Positions 61,287 to 64,000 of a stretch of 64,000 nucleotides of DNA are shown piece by piece (the first letter of the stretch is position 1; each line of letters opens with the position of its first letter). The stretch lies in contig NZ_JADBGF010000001.1 in NCBI RefSeq assembly GCF_014873495.1, positions 434,001 through 498,000 of the forward strand, in the 5' to 3' direction. Position numbers and translations under genes: made by a program. This DNA comes from Streptomyces stelliscabiei. GTDB lineage: Bacteria > Actinomycetota > Actinomycetes > Streptomycetales > Streptomycetaceae. The notes under the pieces were generated by a model that did no database searches, was not told the origin of the DNA, and saw only the letters and a list, made by a program, of their open reading frames with translations.

Positions 61287-62555
61287 CTACACCGTGGCGA
61301 ATACCTGGACGGTGTCGCCCAAGATGTCCGCCACTTCCTTCCAGTCGGTGAGTGGAATCGTCAGGGGTGGCAGGAGCTTCAGAACACGCCCGGACCCCGA
61401 GGTCTCGGCGACGACGTCGGCGTGGAACAACGCCTCCCGCACCCGCTCGGCCGTCTCCGGGGCGGGGAAGCGCAATCCGCTCATCGCGCCCTTGCCGACG
61501 ACTTCGACGGCACCCGCCGGAAGGGCGTCGGTGATGCTCGTGAGGCTGGTGCGGATCGCGACGGCCAGTTCGGCGGCGTGGTGGGTGAAGTGCGGGTCGG
61601 TCCAGTGGTCCAGGGCCGCGGAGCCCGCCACGAAGGCGAGGTTGTGGCCGCGGAAGGTGCCGTTGTGCTCGCCGGGTGCCCACTGGTCGATCTCGCGCCG
61701 GATCAGCAGGGCCGCCATCGGTAGTCCCATTCCACTGAGGGACTTGGACAGGCAGACGAGGTCGGGGCGTAGTTCGGGTGCGTCCTCGAAGCTGAAGAAG
61801 GTACCGGTGCGTCCGCAGCCCGCCTGGATGTCGTCCACGATGACCAACGTGCCGGTCGCGTCGGCGAGTTCACGGATCCGGGCCAGCCACGCGCGGGGAG
61901 CGGTGTGCAGTCCGCCCTCGCCCTGGACCGTCTCCAACAGGATCGCGGCGGGCGGGGGCGTCGCCGCGTCGGGGCCGAGGGCGTGTTCCAGGGCGACGAA
62001 CGGATCGGGCTCGGTCGCGTCGCCGTACGGCAGGATCATGACGTCGGTCAGGGGCACCCCCGCTCCCCCGCGCAGCAGCGGGGAGGTCGTGGCCGCGAGG
62101 GCGCCGAGGGAGGCTCCGTGGAAGCCGCCGGTGAAGGCGATCACCTCAGTGCGGCCGGTGACCTTGCGGGCCAGCTTGAGCGCGGCCTCGACGGCGAGCG
62201 TGCCGGCCGGGCCGGGAAACTGGACGACGTGGTCACCGAGTCCGCGCGGCTGAAGGACGAGGCTGGTGAACCGCTCCAGGAAGTCGGCCTTGGCCGTGGT
62301 GTGCAGGTCCAGCGACTGCACCGGTCCGCCGGCCGTGAGGTAGGAGGTCACCCGTTCGACGATGGCGGGCGGGTTGTGGCCGTAGTTGAGCGATCCGGCC
62401 CCGCACAGCAGGTCCACGTAGCGGCGACCGGAGGTGTCCCACAGGTGGTGCCCGGCGGCGCGTTCGAACACGACCGGAAAGTCGCGGCAGTAGCTGCGTA
62501 CGTTCGACTCGTGACGTTCGAACACATCAAGGGGTGTCCGGTCGGTCTCGGTCAT
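61287..62555 (-). CDS. Diaminobutyrate-2-oxoglutarate aminotransferase-like (EctB type)
   Basis: The 422-aa class-III PLP enzyme has GHNPPAIVERVTSYL, FPGPAGTLAVEAALKLARKVTGR, AFTGGFHGASLGALA, LLETVQGEGGLHTAPRAWL, IVDDIQAGCGRTGTFFSFE and the PLP lysine in LVCLSKSLSGMGLPMA, with a FRGHNLAF block typical of EctB/DABA aminotransferases. It makes 2,4-diaminobutyrate from aspartate semialdehyde in the family. No ectA or ectC lies beside it; instead MbtH and an amino-acid hydroxylase do, so it most likely supplies diaminobutyrate to a nonribosomal peptide rather than to ectoine. Confidence 0.85.
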   Translation of the reverse strand: MTETDRTPLDVFERHESNVRSYCRDFPVVFERAAGHHLWDTSGRRYVDLLCGAGSLNYGHNPPAIVERVTSYLTAGGPVQSLDLHTTAKADFLERFTSLVLQPRGLGDHVVQFPGPAGTLAVEAALKLARKVTGRTEVIAFTGGFHGASLGALAATTSPLLRGGAGVPLTDVMILPYGDATEPDPFVALEHALGPDAATPPPAAILLETVQGEGGLHTAPRAWLARIRELADATGTLVIVDDIQAGCGRTGTFFSFEDAPELRPDLVCLSKSLSGMGLPMAALLIRREIDQWAPGEHNGTFRGHNLAFVAGSAALDHWTDPHFTHHAAELAVAIRTSLTSITDALPAGAVEVVGKGAMSGLRFPAPETAERVREALFHADVVAETSGSGRVLKLLPPLTIPLTDWKEVADILGDTVQVFATV

Positions 62556-62617
62556 CTCAGCACGTACCTTTCTGGATTCTCGAACTCATGAATCTCGTGA
62601 CCCATGTGCTGACGACG

Positions 62618-63637
62618 TCACTTGACGAGGACCGTTCCGTCGCCGGGGCGGTGGTCGCGGGAGCGGCGGAGGTCGCTGAATGCGAACGTCCGCTGGAGCC
62701 AGCGGTCACGGCCGTCGTAGCGCGGGGTGAACGCCGAACGGCCGTGCAGGGTGACCCGGTTGTCGACGACGGCGAGGTCGCCGGGGCGCAGGCGTACCGA
62801 GGTGTACGTCCGGTGGGCCACCTCGGCCAGTTCGGCGAGGGCCGTTCGGGCCTCGGGGGTCACGCCCCGGGTGGCCGCCTCGTCGAAGCACCAGTCGGGG
62901 TCGTCCGGGTCGCCGGTGAGGACGGCATGCGCGGTGCCCTGACCGACCTGGCCGAAGGACGGCGGGGCCTCGGTGACGTACTCGGGGCGCCCGAGCGCGG
63001 CCCGGGTGGTCGGCGTCAGCAGGGGCAGGACGCGGCGTACGCAGCTGGTGCGCAGTTCGGCGACGCCCTCGTGGTCGGCCCGCAGGCACAGCAGCATGAC
63101 GTAGTCGGGGCGGTGGGGGTGGAAGGCGTTCTCGGTGTGGAAGGTGAGTTCGACCGAGCCGACGTTGCCCTGGACCTTCTCCTGACCGGGCACCGGGACC
63201 ACGTCCTGGACCAGTGCGCCGGACTTCTCCGCCGCGAACGCGGCCGGGTCGCCGAGCCCGGCCGCGAACAGCAGCAGTGTCGCCGCCGCCAGGGTGGGGG
63301 TGTGCTGGACGGAGCCCTTCACCATGGGGGTGGAGGGCAGGTCGGCGGCGCCGATGGGCAGCCGCCGCAGGACGAGGGCGCCGTCGGGGCCGGAGTTCCT
63401 GCGGAACTCCCGTATCGGACGTCGTACTTCGGCCGGGGCGTCCTCCCAGGCGTGGCGGGCCCGGCCCACCCAGACGGGGTCGTCGACCCGGTCCCCCGCC
63501 TCGTCCAGCAGACCGCTCGTCACCCGGGCCAGTACGGCGAGGTCCAAGGCACCGAGGCGCACCGTTCCGTCGTCGGTGGCGGGGCGGGGGGGCCGCGCCG
63601 GGTCCGCGGGTGCCGTCGTCGAATCGACGCTGATCAC
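62618..63637 (-). CDS. Fe(II)/2-oxoglutarate amino-acid hydroxylase (AsnO/VioC-like, TauD superfamily)
   Basis: From GTG 63637 the protein is 339 aa. The iron ligands are His167, Glu169 (HTE) and His298 (VTLHGR), with the 2-oxoglutarate-binding arginine in RWLQR near 312-316. The HxE (not HxD) triad and the loop ELTFHTENAFHPHRPDYVMLLCLRAD are characteristic of clavaminate-synthase-like beta-hydroxylases acting on free Asn, Arg or related amino acids for peptide antibiotics or siderophores. GGAAG lies about 10 nt ahead of the GTG. It lies between MbtH and EctB on the same strand. Confidence 0.87.
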   Translation of the reverse strand: MISVDSTTAPADPARPPRPATDDGTVRLGALDLAVLARVTSGLLDEAGDRVDDPVWVGRARHAWEDAPAEVRRPIREFRRNSGPDGALVLRRLPIGAADLPSTPMVKGSVQHTPTLAAATLLLFAAGLGDPAAFAAEKSGALVQDVVPVPGQEKVQGNVGSVELTFHTENAFHPHRPDYVMLLCLRADHEGVAELRTSCVRRVLPLLTPTTRAALGRPEYVTEAPPSFGQVGQGTAHAVLTGDPDDPDWCFDEAATRGVTPEARTALAELAEVAHRTYTSVRLRPGDLAVVDNRVTLHGRSAFTPRYDGRDRWLQRTFAFSDLRRSRDHRPGDGTVLVK

Positions 63638-63734
63638 GTCGTGTTCACTTCCGTTCCGTACGTCGCATGAAAGGCCGTCGCGTGTTTGAGGCCGGCGCAT
63701 GGATTCGGCCGTCGCGTGGATTCGGCCGGGGCGG

Positions 63735-63944
63735 TCAGGCGTCCATGGCGTCGACGAGGCTCTGGGGGCGCAGGTCGGTCCATTCGCGCTCGACGTACTC
63801 CAGGCAGGCGGTGCGGCTGTCCGGGCCGAAGACGGTGGTCCAGCCGGCGGGGACGTCGGTGAAGTCGGGCCACAGGGAGTGCTGGTTCTCGTCGTTGACC
63901 AGGACCCGGTAGGTGCCGTCGGGGTTCTCGAAGGGGTTGGTCAT
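63735..63944 (-). CDS. MbtH-family NRPS adenylation-domain chaperone
   Basis: The 69-aa protein matches the MbtH signature along its whole length: [34 protein letters not shown] and [11 protein letters not shown] with the conserved tryptophans. MbtH proteins bind and activate adenylation domains of nonribosomal peptide synthetases. It has AAAGGAA upstream of ATG 63944. Its presence implies an NRPS gene just beyond the right edge of the window. It is the first of the three minus-strand genes here (MbtH, hydroxylase, aminotransferase). Confidence 0.95.
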   Translation of the reverse strand: MTNPFENPDGTYRVLVNDENQHSLWPDFTDVPAGWTTVFGPDSRTACLEYVEREWTDLRPQSLVDAMDA

Positions 63945-63969
63945 GGCGGGTCGGTGTTCCTTTCGGGAG

Positions 63970-63992
63970 CCGGGAGGCGCTTTGCCTCCCGG
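63970..63992 (-). terminator. Hairpin upstream of mbtH
   Basis: CCGGGAGGC (63970-63978), loop GCTTT, GCCTCCCGG (63984-63992) is a perfect 9-bp stem. On the minus strand it lies between whatever precedes and the mbtH start 26 bp away; it is either the terminator of the upstream gene or an attenuator in the mbtH leader. Confidence 0.5.
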
Positions 63993-64000
63993 TGCAGGGG

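Noticed and set aside
61287..62555. EctB as part of an ectoine biosynthesis operon
   Set aside because: No ectA, ectC or ectD neighbours; MbtH and an amino-acid hydroxylase flank it instead.

Overview
The window is high-GC actinobacterial DNA. Codon use is strongly G/C in third positions, there are many GTG starts, and ATGA/GTGA stop-start overlaps are frequent. The family mix (SulP with ArsR, MbtH, PucR, ROK, protein-arginine deiminase, SpoIIE/RsbW-type ATPases) points to Streptomyces or a close relative. The many broken genes and transposase scraps suggest an accessory region such as a chromosome arm. No tRNA, rRNA or CRISPR array was seen.

Left part (1-13.7 kb). A truncated OmpR-type response regulator diverges from a glycosyltransferase, DUF2064 protein and methyltransferase operon. 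A 21-bp direct repeat lies between them. Next comes a minus-strand, translationally coupled SulP operon: ArsR, SulP transporter, unknown, RsbW-like ATPase, frameshifted STAS, with a PhnA-like gene after it and a second ArsR nearby. A decayed nitrate reductase (narG) and a hemerythrin fragment follow. After these are an unrecognised protein, a secreted protein-arginine deiminase and a transposase fragment.

Middle-left (13.8-29.5 kb). This holds an alpha/beta hydrolase, then an APC permease with a truncated amidohydrolase and a divergent TetR regulator (clear palindromic operator). A ROK regulator, a class-III PLP enzyme and an aminoglycoside-phosphotransferase-fold kinase follow; the last pair resembles kinase/phospho-lyase modules of hydroxylysine or ethanolamine catabolism. 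Then come a methyltransferase, an acyl-CoA synthetase, an NAD-dependent epimerase-like protein and a graveyard of oxidase, RidA and SpoIIE fragments.

Centre (29.5-57.8 kb). This is the most striking part. A run of about 15 kb of minus-strand genes encodes a polyamine-type ABC transporter, two FAD amine oxidases, two AstE/aspartoacylase-type deacylases, a class-III aminotransferase, an aldehyde dehydrogenase, an aldo/keto reductase, a HAD hydrolase, aspartase and an SDR. Upstream sit twin IclR regulators that share 388 bp of identical DNA and similar promoter operators. A second, GABA-like cluster follows (cupin, semialdehyde dehydrogenase, FAD/Fe-S oxidoreductase, class-III aminotransferase) with a divergent PucR regulator. 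A divergent M20 deacylase/Lrp pair closes the region. My inference is that these genes import and strip acylated amines or diamino acids and feed the carbon to aspartate/fumarate and succinate.

Right end (58-64 kb). Here are a small secreted protein, an aldo/keto reductase with a probable leaderless promoter, an IS1182-type transposase remnant, and the edge of a nonribosomal peptide cluster: MbtH, an AsnO/VioC-type amino-acid hydroxylase and an EctB-like diaminobutyrate aminotransferase.
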